DNA of 64,000 nt from contig CM018047.1 in NCBI GenBank assembly GCA_008638375.1, positions 51,654,679 through 51,718,678 on the forward strand, in the 5' to 3' direction. The notes below the pieces were generated by a model that worked only from the letters and a program-made list of their open reading frames with translations, was not told the origin of the DNA and did not search any database. Position numbers and translations under genes: made by a program. The DNA comes from Nyssa sinensis. Lineage: Eukaryota; Streptophyta; Magnoliopsida; Cornales; Nyssaceae. Below are positions 44,301 to 58,652 of the stretch, in pieces. Numbering within the stretch: position 1 is the first letter of the stretch; the number at the start of each line of letters is the position of its first letter.

Positions 44301-47300
44301 GCCCAACTAATTATCCATAATCACTTTCCTTAATATCTTTTCAACCCCAATGGACTGGAACGAAACTAACTTTGTCTCAAGGGCATTAATCGTCTTCTCA
44401 AATTTTTTATACTTCTAAAAAAATTCAAATATATCCTTTAATTTACATTTTTGTCCCACTAAGTTTTAAGTTTTTGCATCATATATTTATTTTAATTTCA
44501 ATATGATCATCCTTTATTAACGAATTTTAATATTTTTTTGAGATCTTTTGAATAGTCAAAAAAAAAAATCTTTAGTTTTTTTTTTTTACTTCAAGTCTAA
44601 TTTGTATCCTTCTTTATCGATACATTTGAATATATATCAAGTATAATATGGATTATTATTAATTTTTATATTTATATTTATTTAATTTTGTAAATTGTAA
44701 TTGAATATTAAAACCAAAATCGATTCTTTTAAAACTAAATTTCTGACATTGTCTAGCAAACAAGGATTAAGGGAAGAAAAAATTTATTAAGAATTGAAGT
44801 ATAGGAAGAAAAAAAAAAAGGAGGAAGGCTTTATATGTTGTCATGTTCTAAGGACTTTTTCATTGGGAGGAAAAATTATTCAATACTCCTAGCTTAATGG
44901 TCCCAACGACTAGATGATAAGCCAAATATGCATTTAGTGACATATCTAGACTTTAAGTTTAGGAAAGGGCAAAAATACAAAAATTAAAATTTAAAAGAGT
45001 CTATTGTAAAATTATGAAAAACCTTAGGGGGGCTATTCCTAATTTTTTTTTATAGAAAATATAGAGAAAAATATCAAAATTTTAAAACTTGGGATATGGG
45101 TTGGGGACAATATTCTGTGTATTGCCATCCAACACAATGAGAAAGTTATAGTTGTGTAAACTAACTCCTGATGGTAAAAAATTATTTAATAAAAATGTCA
45201 AACCACGTCATTGTGATCTTGGATTGACCTAAAGTTTATAATGGACTCAAATCCGATTAGTGTAGACTACGAAATCAATGTTCTTTAGGGCAAATTGGTA
45301 AAGTAAAATACCTTGTCTACCGACCGTACTCACACCGAAAAGGCCTACGGGCTGCAGCAACTGCTGGGCCTAGATTGGAATGGACCAGCCATTATTGCTA
45401 GAGGAATACTAACAGGCCGTGTCTATGGCAAATCCAATATGTCAGGGCCTGATGACAGAGAGAAAGGCTCATAGTCGGACTTCAAATGAACTCAACTTCG
45501 TAAAAGCTTATCTCAATCATTTACTGTTATGTTTGGACTGAAAAGAATTGAAAAGAAATAGAAAGGAAGGAGAAAGAAGGGGAAGCTTATATCATGTTCG
45601 TTTTAAAAATTAGGAAGAAAATGAAGGGAAAGGGAGGGAGAGCTTAACCCTCATTTGAGTAATTTTGTTATTCCTTCAAAAGTGGGGAGAAATGGAGAGA
45701 AAGGAAATAAAGATTTAATGAATTTTTAATAATACTAATATTATTATTAAAATTATAAAAGACAAAATAAAAATGACACATCTATCCTAGGGCTTACCCT
45801 TTATGATATAAAATTATTTCATTTCCTTTCTCTCCTTTATCATTCCCAAACAAGATGAAAGGATTATATTAATTTTTCCTCTCATTTCCTTTCATTAGTT
45901 ATCCAAACATAAAGGAAGGGATTATCCTTCTCTTCTCCTATCCTTTCATTTCCCTCATAACTAATACTCTCCTCTCATTTCGTTGCCCTCCTAGTTATCC
46001 AAACGAACTGCTATAGTTGATTGTTATTATGCGATTAATCTGAAATCTTATGTGCATAAAAAATTAGACAATTTTTTACTGTCAACTACTTAACACAAGT
46101 CTCCTCCCTTTTTCGGACTTGTGACTAAGAAATTAAATAAAACAACACTAAACACAACTTAAGAAGAATTAGAGAAAGGCTCATCGATGATATGAACAAG
46201 AAAAAAACCATTTGATTGATCTTGTTTAATAAATAAATGTAAAATAATTAAAAAAGATAATACTACATGAAATTGTTAAAACTCATTGAATTAGAGAGTT
46301 CAATAAAAATAGGTTTGATTCAATAATGCTTGCAGTCAAGCTAGTTTATTCAGCTAAGAAAAAGCAGCCGTGGACACTTTTTTTTTTTGTTTTCCCTTTC
46401 AAATGGACTTTTGTGCGTTTCAAGAGATCTATTTTGAAGCTCCTTTAGCAACAAAGCAAGCTCAAACTTGCCTGGTGCGGATACTGGTACTGTGAATCTA
46501 TTTGCACGAGTGTATAGGCATCATGGCTAAAGAATGGCCCATTCACTGTCATTGTGGCTGGCAAATGATACTAGTTGGCTAAGTTGAAGGAGAGTCAGCC
46601 TAAGATTATTTATCAGTCTTTGTTTACCAATTTTATTTTATTTTTCATCTTAGGATATTTTGTTGATTGTTATTATATTGTTTCCGATTTATCTAGTTTA
46701 ATCATGTTTACCTTGTAAAAGCCCTATTTAAGAGATCTTAGTTCAAAATTATGGCAAAATGAATAAGAATCAGTTTATTATTTCTTATTTTTGGTGTGAA
46801 TGCCAAAATTTAAGGAACCCTAGTTAAAAATTAGGAGTGAATTCCTAAGGAGGTCATGCATCACTACCCAACCTTATAATTAGCTGTGGTTTGAAGGGGG
46901 ATGGAGAAAAAAAAAGATGACAGCAACGATGACGTTTTGTTTAATGACTCAATCAGGTACTTAACACTAAAAATGATCAGTGCTTCATAAATTAAATGTG
47001 TTTTATAATGCAACATTAATTATCACTTTAGGAATTGTCCTACAATTATAGTGTCTGATCACGTGTAAGTGTTGTTGGTTACTCATAGTTCAAAAATATA
47101 ACTCATGAATCTCATAAAAGATGCCATCTATAAGAGACATCTTCAAAAAAGGAGGATTCGAGTATTACCCATGAAACTTAATAAACAAAATAGTTGAAAG
47201 AAAATGGATGAATAAAGAGAATAGAATTCTTTCGGCAATTGGTTTTCCTTAATCACATTGTAACTTTAATTGTCTCTCTTCTCTATTATATATCAAATAC

Positions 47301-48428
47301 GCTTAAATACTCTATTTATAGGTTGAAGAAAAATGGTTACAATATAATTTATTAAAACCCAATTCAATGTCTTAGCTTAATAAAAATAATGGGCCAAATA
47401 AAACCACAATTTAATTAGATAATAAAAGGGGTTGAAACACCTAAATTTATATAACCTAATAAATTATAAATTATTATTTTTTTAAACACCTAATTTATTA
47501 TTTTATTTTATTTTATTTTTATTAAAATTCTAACAATTATTTAATGAATCTGTCACATTATATAACAATCTCTATAATTTTAGTATTTTATGTATATTTT
47601 TTTTTATGAATTGGTTAGAAGATATTATGTATTAACTTGCGCACCCCACACTAAATTTCTAATGCTGTTTTTTTCTGGTCAGAAAGCTTTCCATCCTTAT
47701 TTACCTGTAAAAAACTTGGGATCAGAGGACCACCGGGAATACTTCGGTGATAGCCGCTCTGATGACGAAGTCAGTAAATAAATCAAAACAGCAATTCAAA
47801 AAAGGAATTGAGAATAAATTGAAAGAGTACCTTATGACCTTATTTATAGACTGTAAATATTCGAAGTTGAATAAGCTTAGGAGTTATAAAAGTAGGAATT
47901 TGAGGAAATTCAAAAATATGTGTTTGGATAGTGATTCAGATATAATTTTTTAAAAAATATTTTTAAAAATTTTGTAATTAATTTTTTAAAAACTGTAAAA
48001 ATGTATTTGGATATGATAATCTAAATTTTAAAAACTTAAAAATAATTAAAATGAATAACTTACCAAACGCATATCTCGTGTTTTAAAATTAAAAATTTAT
48101 TTTTAAAAACGTAAACAAACGAGTTTTCATATAGACTTTATTTCCTTATTCTAAAGTCGGTAACCTGTAGTTGGCAGTAATAAATTCTGAACTCGTTACC
48201 TCTGAATATTCCATGCCTGGTTAACCTGGATAAAATAACATTCTCCTGGTCACCCTTAATAGCTAATCATAGAATCTACAACACATACATAATGAGAACA
48301 TCAAAAGATTAAAAGGCGTCAAGAAACCCCAACTTAATCCCGACAAGGTTGGCACTAAAAGATGACCAGCACAAGGACCCAAACCAACTACAAAAACACC
48401 AAGAACCATCAACCAAAGGAAAAATATA
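41379..48428. other. Long AT-rich intergenic stretch
   Basis: No gene recognised in about 7 kb. A foldback MITE-like sequence lies at 45530-46015, and the 14-bp palindrome AGTGAAATTTCACT recurs in 43450-43680. Around 47680-47770 a short GC-richer patch (GGACCACCGGGAATACTTCG) resembles the leader of a retrotransposon but is too small to assign. The open frames here show no domains. Confidence 0.4.
45530..46015. mobile_element. Foldback MITE-like element
   Basis: The left half is purine-rich (GAAAAGAATTGAAAAGAAAT and GAAAGGAAGGAGAAAG) and the right half is its pyrimidine-rich inverse (CATTTCCTTTCTCTCCTTT). It is bounded by GTTATGTTTGGAC on the left and TAGTTATCCAAACGAAC on the right, inverted relatives. 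A second AGTTATCCAAAC lies at 45897-45908. No target duplication was identified. Confidence 0.4.
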
Positions 48429-48434
48429 TTTATT
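48429..48434 (-). terminator. Possible polyadenylation signal of the Nudix gene
   Basis: TTTATT on the plus strand reads AATAAA on the minus strand, about 130 bp past the stop codon of the last Nudix exon. Confidence 0.35.
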
Positions 48435-48560
48435 CATCAAAAGATTACAAATTAACCTTCAAGAGCTTATTCCACTATAATAGCTTTGGCAAGTATAGTA
48501 TATATAAAGGTCTGCGCATTATAAGGAACCCTTTCAAGTGCTGATAATCAGAAGTAGTCA

Positions 48561-51500
48561 TCACACTTCCAATTCCAAATCTTGTTTTTTGAAGTACAAA
48601 TAATTCTTTTTGGCTGAAAAGGCTGAAGTTGTAGGCACTGCAGAGAAACCAGCATAGTGATTATCTTTCTTTGCTAAGCATATCTCGGCAACGTAACTAA
48701 ATTGCTTGTGTTTCTGCACGAAGACTTGCCCTGCATATTCTTCAATTGGCATCCACTAAAAGATGGCAGAAAAGAATCGGATAAAAAGTATTTATTTGGG
48801 AACTGAGATTAAATGGGCTAATCAAACTAGTTAAGGAGCAAAGGATAAACCTAAGTTAGGATTGGCAATGAATTACCAGTTATCTATTTGATCGGTGATA
48901 GTTGAAATTTGGAAAGATTTTAATAAGCAAAATGGTCGGTTTGAAATAGCTTTTGCACTTCAATTTTGTGTTCACGTTATTAAAACAATTGTTTTGTGTG
49001 TTAAATTTACTTTGCCAAATAAGTTTGTTTGCATTTGGGAAAGTAACCTCAATTACCACTACATTGTTTTATGAAGGGTAGAACCATTCACAATTTGTTT
49101 GTCACTTCCTGCCTCCAATTGTGAATTTAGAGATTGTTAATGAATTTAGACATTGCCCTTTTTTTCTCCCACCACCACACTTCTCATTCCATGAGATTAT
49201 GTGAAAATGGAAACTGTAGGCTCCCTCTATAGAGGGTCTCATCCCATCCCATCCCATTATCTCAACAAGTAATAAAAGGGTTGGGAAAAGGCATTTGTGT
49301 ACTTTTAAACTATAGGTGATCGAGTAAAAATGAGTAAAATATAAAAATTCGGACCGTTTGTGTAATTTAGTCAAAAAAAAATGAAATGGGGATTGCATGC
49401 ACTAAAATGAAGAAACTCCCGCAAGGGAATGACCATTCCAGCCTTGGATTTGATTAATTTTTCAAAGGAATAAGTGCAATCACTATTTAATTATCAGGAA
49501 TTACCTGTGCCTGCCTTGATCTCTAAATCTTGCTTCTGGATATCATAAGAGAGCGGTTTCAGCATGCAAACAAAGAACAAATCTGACTTGCCAAAGAACG
49601 ACTTGTGGCTTTGCCTATAATTAAAACAAGTGTGCATGAGTTTCACAATTAACAATGATATAATGGCACTTCTTCTGTTTCTTCCTGCTTTATGTTTTCA
49701 GAATTCTACATATTGGTTTTAAAGAAAAAAAGAAAAAAAACAGCTTGTATCTTGAAGTGAAAACACATTCCAACACATGCTGAATGGTAAGTATTTAGAA
49801 TACATCTGACCTGAATGCAAGGATTTCCAGAAATTCTGTCTCAATCTGAAGCAAAAATTAACCAGTTTTAGATACACTAACTTGTAAAAATCTGAAAAGT
49901 TTGTTAAATTTCCTATTTATTTGAGTACATAAACTGCAGAGGTGATCACTTACTCCTGTTTCTTCCTTCACCTCCCTGATTGCAGCGTCACATATATCTT
50001 CACCCTATGAGTGAGAAAAACTCAATTCATGGCCCAGAAAAAGAAGAATACAAAACTCAAGAATCTATTAGAAATCAATGAAACATTGAAAAGTTAGTAT
50101 GAACCTCGTCAACAACTCCAGTAGGGAGCTTCCACACGCCTGTGTCTTTGAATGCACCATTATTTTCCTGGACTACCAGAACCTGCCATATTAAATTATT
50201 GCAACTTCAGATGATAAAATCACCAAGATCATCAAAGTAAAACAAACGGCCACTCGATGTTCTTATAGTACAAATAGAGAAAGACAATATAATTTCTGTA
50301 CAATCGATAAATAACAAATTAAAAAAGTATAGAAAAATAAACATGTACACAAAATATAACAAAGAGATTTCACTAACAAAGACGAGTGTAACAATCCTTT
50401 TATAAGTGTCTAATAAATTTTTAGGTGGGCCAAAATTTTAATACGAGATATGCGAGAAATAATGGAATAAAACATGGGAAAGATGTATGAAATTTTTTTA
50501 TTTTATTTTCAGAATTGGTACTGTAACCCACCCCAATCTACCTTAGTTATACCCCTACAGTTACCACGGCTCTCTCTCACTTTTATTTTTTAAATAATAT
50601 AATTTATAGTGTCCCAAAATCCCATTATACAAAATTGGGCAAAACTGACTGAATCTGGCAGGGGGGGATTTGTCCCCCACCCAGCGAAGATGAGTGCCAT
50701 TGGGCTATTTTATGATTTTTTTAAAAAAAATTATTTCGAAACACCATATGCCAACAGACGAGTTTTCCATGCCCAATTATAGTCCAATAATCCCCCAAAA
50801 GTGACTAAATTATTAAGACAAGTATGAGTCAAATTGAGAATACAAGACACCACCAACAATAATAATAAAAGAAAACAGCAGAAAGTAATACCTTCCCCTC
50901 ATTATCCATGACAAAAGCTCCAATACCCACTCGATGTGAAGCATTTGCAGGGAGAGTATTAGCAGTTTCTGGAATCCAATACACAAGCATTAAGTATGTT
51001 GGTTCAGCATGATGATACCAAAACCCTTCCTGCACAATTAGCAGAAACAAAATGATGAAACTTGAGCCATTAGCAGATATTTAAAAAAAAAAAAAAAAAA
51101 AACAGTAAACAGGAAGAAGAGTAAGCATAACCGCAAAGCTATATTTAGAAGTAATTTACTGATTTCTGATTATAAATCTTGAATGATGATGAAAAAATAT
51201 ATATTTTCATTCATAATTTTATGTTTACATAAACCACCATTATATAGGGTACAAACCCTAATTACACCTCTCTAATAGGAAAGAATAATGTCAACATAAT
51301 ACAGCTTGTAATTCAACATAATACAGCTTGTAAGTCAACACTCCCCCTCAAGTTGGTGCATAGATGTCACATATGCCCAACTTGCTTAAGAATTTTGAGA
51401 ATACTCGGTTTGATACTGCTTTGGTGAGAATGTCAGCTAACTGGTCTTCTGATCGGATCACTGGTAATTCCAAAATCTTCTCTTCCAATTTTCTCTTTGA

Positions 51501-54500
51501 TGAAAAATCTGTCAACCTCAACATGTTTTGTTCGATCATGGTGAACTGGATTATAAGCCATGTCACGTGCTGACTTATTATCACAATATAATTGAATTGG
51601 TCTATTTGGTGAATATCCCAAATCCTGTAGGAGAAACTTTAGCCACAATCCTTCACAAATTCCAAGTGCCACTCCCCTAAGTTCAGCTTCTCCACTTGAG
51701 CGAGCAACAACATTCTGCTTTTTGCTCCTCCATGTGACAAGATTGCCACCTACAAAGGTGAAGTACCCTGAAGTGGATCGCATATCGTTCTTGTCTCCAG
51801 CCCAGTCAGCATCAGTGTCTACATCTATGGTTTGTTCCACTGTATTTTTAGAGAATAAAATTCCTTTTCCTGGAGCAAACTTCAGATACCTCAAAATGCG
51901 CATAACAGCATTCATATGTTGTTCACCAGGATTATGCATGAACTGGCTGACAATGCTTAATGCATATGCAAGATCTGGTCTTGTGTGAGCTAAATACATC
52001 AACTTGGCAACAAGTTTCTGGTATCTCCCCTTGTCAACTGGAACCTGATCACTCTTAATACATAACTTTAAGCCTTCTTCAACAGGTGTATCAGCTGGTT
52101 GACATGCTGACATTCCTGTTTCTTGTAGTAGGTTTAAGATATATTTCCTTTGGGATAAGTAAATGCCTTTACTTGATCGTGACACTTCTATCCCAAGAAA
52201 ATATTTCAAAGTACCTAGATCTTTCATTTCAAATTCCTTGGCCAAGTATTCTTGTAAAGCATTTCTTTCCTCTAGATCATTTCCTGTGACCACCATGTCA
52301 TCTACATATACAATAAGGACAGTAATCTTCCCTTGTTGCTTCTTTAGGAACAAAGTGTGGTCTGAGTTGCTTTGTTGATATCCAAAGTTTTTCATGGCTT
52401 TTGTAAATCGTCCAAACCAAGCTCTTGGAGATTGCTTCAACCAATACAGTGATTTCTTCAATTTACAAACCTTCCGATTATGTCTTTTTGGTATCATGCA
52501 TCCTGGTGGTAGATCCATATAGACTTCTTCAGACAATTCTCCGTGCAGAAATGCATTTTTCACATCAAATTGTTGCAGTGGCCAATCAAGATTTGCTGCT
52601 AGAGACAATAGGACTCGCACTGTGTTGATCTTGGCTACAGGTGCAAATGTCTCTGTATAGTTGATCCCATAGGTTTGAGTGTACCCTTTTGCCACCAATC
52701 TTGCTTTAAAGCGTTCAATAGTGCCATCAGCTTTGTATTTGATAGTGTAAATCCACCGGCATCCAACTGGTTTCTTCCCTGGTGAAAGGTCAACAAGATC
52801 CCATGTTTCATTTTTCTGTAGAGATTTCATCTCCTCGTTCATAGCTGTTTTCCATCTAGGATCAGTTAAGGCTTTCTGCATACTGTTAGGAACAGATACA
52901 GTAGATAATTGATTCACGAATGACATATTTGATTCTGACAAACGATGGTTAGACACATAATGGCTCATAGGATATTTGACTTTACAAGATAGTTCAGGTT
53001 CATATGTGGGTTTAGGAATACCTCTAGTGTGACGTTGGGGTAATTGTCTCTTGTGTGTCTCAGGAACATCGTCAGTAAGAGATTGGTGTGGTATGTCGGA
53101 TGGAGGTGGGACCATATTCTCAAGACTTTCAGTTTCAGGCTGAGCTGGAGATAGACCCACTTTTTCAAGTATTGGAGGTTCATCACCACTTGGATCTAAT
53201 ATCATACCACTTGATTCCAAGTTGACAACCTCCTGGTCATCATTTTCACCATAGTTGAGAGTTTGAATTTCCTTCTGGTACTCCCCCTGAAATTCAGGCT
53301 TGGGAAAGTACATGGTATCTTCATGAAAAATGACATCCATTGTGACAAATAATCGATGTGTTGGAGGATGGTAACAACGGTAGCCCTTTTGATGAGTGGC
53401 ATATCCAACAAAAATACATCGCAATGCGTGAGGAGTTAATTTGGTGCGTTGATGCTTGTGAAGATGAACAAAGGCCACACATCCAAAGACACGAGGGGGT
53501 AAATTGGGAACAGGTGGGGCAATTACTGCTTCAGTGAGAGCTTGGAACGATGTCTTGAAACTGAGGGTACTTGAGGGTACTCGATTGACTAAGTAAGCTG
53601 CAGAAGTGAGTGCTTCTCCCCAATAAGATAATGGCATATGAGCATTAATTAACAAGGCGCGAACAACCTCGAGCAAGTGTCAATTTTTTCTCTCTGCCAC
53701 CCCGTTTTGTTGGGGTGTGTTGGAACAAGTAGTATGATGAATCATCCCATGTGCTTCTAAATATTGTTGAAGTTCAGTACTCTGATATTCTCCACCATTA
53801 TCACTGCGAAGAACTTGAATCTTGGTTTGGTACTGAGTCTGAATTATTTTATGAAATTTTTGAAATAGGGAATTCACGTCACTTTTGGATTTCATCATGC
53901 ATACCCATGTCATCCTAGTACAATCATAAATAAATGTGACGAACCATCGTGATCCACCCAGAGTAGTAACTTTAGAGGGACCCCAGACATCAGAATGAAT
54001 AAGCATAAAAGGAAGTGGACTTTTATTCAATTGTAATGGAAATGAAATACGATGACTCTTCGCAAGTTCACAAACATCACACTGGAAATGAGACAAATCA
54101 ACTTGGAGAAATAACCGGGGAAATAATTTTTTTAGATATCCAAATGAAGCATGCCCCAAACGGCGATGCCATAACCAGATTTCTGCTTCTTGTTTGTTCC
54201 TCGCAACACCTCCCACTGTCAAAGCTTGTCGGAGGTTTTTAATGCTCTGTGATTCCAAGTCCAAGTAATATAGCTTCCCTCGCCTAATACCACAACCAAT
54301 TGTCTTCCTGGTGTGGATGTCCTTAAACACACAAAAATCAGGCCAAAAAATTACAACACAAGATAAGGTAGTGGTTAGTTGAGAAACAGACAAAAGATTA
54401 TAATCTAAAGAAGGAACTACTAAAACAGAATCTAAATTTAAGGTATCAGTTAGAGTCAAAGATCCTTCCCCAATGATAGGGGTTGAGGCACCATTTGCAG

Positions 54501-57500
54501 TAGAGACAAATTTTTGGTTGGAGGATTGTAAGGAGAAGACCTGTCTAGAATCAAATGTCATGTGATCTGTAGCACCAGAATCAATTATCCATGTACGATT
54601 CGAAACAGGTGTAGAAATATTTAAAGCCTTACCACCATTGTTTGAAGAAATCACCATTGCCAAGACTTGTTGAGTTACTGCATCGTCGACTTGTGTTGTA
54701 ACAGCTGCTGCAATGGAAGGACCCTTTTGATTTTTCTTTGAGCGATTATGATCCCACCAATCTGGATAACCCACCAGCTCGAAACACTTGTTCTTCGTAT
54801 GACCAGTTTTCTGGCAGTGGATGTGTCACGCCCCAAATTCCAGCGAACCCGAGGCGTGAGTAACGAGACAAAAAGAAATAAAATAATAAAGAAATGAAAG
54901 ATAATAATGACATTCTCATACATTCCGTACATTGTTCTGATACATATATAAAGTCTGGTCCGTTGGTTCACAATGTTCAAAATGAAATACAGTCTCGGGC
55001 TTATGCCCTTACATAATGTCAAAAGCGCCCATCGGGCCCAATATAACCCTCAATCAGACCGTCTCTATATCCCGTACAGCTGGAACATCATCTGAAATGT
55101 TTGCCCCACTAAAGGGGTCAGCTCAACATGCTGGTACAATATAATGCTAATGCAAGAAACAAAACTAAGGTCGTGGCATGTGCGAGTGTACAGTTATTTC
55201 TATATGGCATTCTATATCATGATGACAGTATATAGACAGTATACAGTATATGAGCAATATGCGTGACACACCCATGCAACCCTATGCCACCCATGTCTCA
55301 TGATACGATCATTCTCCGCTGGCATGAGTACCGCCACTTATGTCTCGCTTCACGGTCCGGAATCCGTCAGGCTCGCAAGTACCTAATGGCCGATTTTGGG
55401 TTTTTCACCACAGGATCTGCACCCTCATAATGCAAAGCACCAAGTGCTTACCCACGCCATGTCCAAGGAATCACACCATGTCAATATGCTCTAATCTCAT
55501 CATGTCATAATGCAATCTCAATGATGCATTTCATTCATACATAAAACATGCTTTCAAGTGTACAATTCATAACATCAACAGTCCTTCAAAGCAGATAATT
55601 CACACACCACATTAACACATGCGATATACCCATAATCATCATCCAACTAAACAAGATAGCACGTAGCACGTAAGCATGTGAACACTCGGACAAACATGTG
55701 AACAATTAACACAGCAAAGCAAGTATTCCTAATCTCAATTCTATTTCTTACTTAGCACAATATATCGTACCTGGTAATCGATCTCAAACCGGAAAAGTAT
55801 ACTCGTAGTCAAGTGAAACCACCGTAAGAACACTGAAGGTCAGGTCACCTTCTCTTTGCCTTTCCGTGTCCCTAAAATTCATAACATGAAACTCAGTTTA
55901 TTGGTCACTTGAATTATGCTATTCATCAAATTTTACGTCTTTATCTTATAAGCTTCTACTTTGCTAAGTTAAACTCTACTATTGAATCCGGGGCATTGAA
56001 GAAAATAAGTTTAGGCTTTCGTAGAATTCAATTCGGGCATCTGGGTCAAAAAGGGCAAAACAGTCATTTTGCACTTTACACGGGTCCTTACATTTTGTGA
56101 TCTCTTTTCACAAATCGGACTCCACGGTTGAGTCCGGAATGTTCGAGATAATAAAATTCCACTATTTGTTTACCTAATTCGGAATTCGTCTGACAGTGTT
56201 TCAAGTTAGGGGCATTTTGGTAATTTTAAGGGTTACTACGGGTCTTTTATTTTTCGGGACCCCGTCTCATAAAACGGACCTCACCATTGGTCTCAGAATG
56301 GTTGAGATAGTCAAAATACACCTATGACTTGTCCCATTTGGACTCCGGGATGTTTTTGAATATTTAATTAATTAAATTAATTTAATTAAATAATTAATTA
56401 ATTAATTTAATTAATATTTTATTAATATTTTAGTCAGGTGGGTCAAAGTGTAATTTCTAACAGTTGGGGGGATCAATTCGTAATTTCTGAAAGTTCAGGT
56501 TAAGGTTCAAATTCAAAAGGTTCAAATTCAAAGGGTTCAAATTCCAAAAAGGTTCAAATTAAAACTAGTTTAATTTGTTATTCTAAATCAGGTTAACCCA
56601 AACAGGGGCTAATCCTAGAACAGGGATAGGATATCCCGATTTCGATTTAATTCCAATTTCTAGATTTCTTACCCTTGCAACCAAACGGCCCAATTTCTAT
56701 TTTAATTTAAAATAACCACGCGACACGTGGCAAGGGCGGTCCACGACCGACCCGAACCGACCCGACCCGGACAGAACCCCCCCTTCTTCCCCCGCTTTTC
56801 CGACGGAGCTCCGGTCACCTTCTCCGGCGCCGGTGACCGGAATTTCAGAAAATCAAGTTTTTAAACTTGATTTTCTTGGTGTTTTCGAAGCCCCTTTCAA
56901 TCCCAAATTATTCTAAAACATCTTTGGAGCATTTTAACACCGTTTTGAAGCTTCCAATCACAATGAAAAAATCAGATTTCCCCCCCATGGCCGTGACCTG
57001 CACATCCATTTTTCTCCCTCATTTCTCAACCATTTTGGTTGATTCTTGTCCCTAAATTCTCCATATTTTATGCTCTATAAGTTCTACCAATTAAATCTAA
57101 GCAATAGGTTACAAAACAGATCATGCACATATGAGATTTCTAGAGAGAGAAAATAATGGGTTTTGAAATTTTTACCTCCGTTTCTCTCTCCTTCTCTTGG
57201 TTCAACCTCTTTGTTCTTCCTCTGGTTCTCAGCTTCTCTTCCTCCTTTCTCCTCTCTTCTCTTCACAGTTCCTACTCTCTCCTTGCCTTCACTTTCTCTC
57301 TCTCTCTCTCTCTCTATATCTCTCTTCCTCTCTCTCTCTCTAATCTCACGATCAGTCTCTCTCTCTCAACTCCCACCACACACTCATATACACACAGACC
57401 ACACTCACACACCTCCAACCACTCTCTTACACACACCATGCCCCCCATGCCTTGTTTGAGTGTATCACACTCAAACTCACACACACACACAACCGGGTAC

Positions 57501-57523
57501 ACACACACACCTCACACAACCTG

Positions 57524-57555
<32 letters not shown>

Positions 57556-57650
57556 TCACATTTAAACATACACTCATCTTGTACACATATACACACACAA
57601 TTAAATTTAAATTATATATATATATATACACATATATACATACATCCATC

Positions 57651-57682
<32 letters not shown>

Positions 57683-58613
57683 ATAAAAAAAAATAATAAT
57701 AACAACTTGAAAATTTTATTCATTTTTTTTAAAAAAAAAATTTTCAGGTTGTTACAGGATGCACTTGAGGGATGACTTATCCAAGTTATTTTCAGCCTTC
57801 GGATGGTTGGACCGATTCCTAGTGACTAATGCGGAAGCTTCAGGATTTGTAGGGTTTAGGGTGGTTCGACGCACTGCCTCCCGCCGAACAATAGAGTAAC
57901 ATTCTTCTACATCAAGAATTGAATCTCTTCGCAGAATTTCGCCACGAAGTTGTTCAAAGTTGCCATCTAATCCTGCAAGAAAAATGTGTACCCTAAGCCG
58001 ATCAATAGATTTTCTGTATGCTTGAACATCGTCAGGGTGCTTCATGATGACTTTGTCACGATGATCAAGTTCTTGGAATATTTCAGTCAACTCTCCATAA
58101 TAGACAGAAAGTGGTCTCCCATTCTGTTTGGCAGCAAAGGCTCTTTGATTTAAAGAAAAAACTTGCAGTTCATCACTGTCATCAGAGAATGCTTTTGCTA
58201 GGGCACTCCAAATGTCACGAGCAAAAGATAAACGCAAATAACGCTTCATAATGTCTGGAGACATTGACATTAATAGCCATCTCTTGACTTTTTGATTCTC
58301 AGCCTGCCATTTCTCATAACCATCATCTGATTCTGCAGGTGGCTCTTTCTTCCCACGGATGTAGGATAATTTCTCTCGTTCAGCAATATGCATCTCCATA
58401 ATCTGAGACCACACATCATAGTTTGATTCTGTAAGAGTGATCCCTGCATTGAACACACTTTCTGACTGAACAACTAAAGGGACAGATTTTATTCCGGAAG
58501 ATGCACTCATTTTTAATGGTGAAGGCTGGGCCTAAAAGACTGAGGAATACACGTGGGTTGGCGCTGGCCGTGGGCCTAAAGTTGGCTGGAGAGCAAATGG
58601 GTAAAGGGCCTCT

Positions 58614-58652
<39 letters not shown>

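Noticed and set aside
47590..47781. 63-codon plus-strand frame near the Nudix 3' flank
   Set aside because: Part of it resembles retrotransposon leader DNA and it has no protein motif.
57156..57654. Overlapping frames on both strands near 57.2-57.6 kb
   Set aside because: They are translations of CT, CA and TA microsatellites at one end of the solo LTR.
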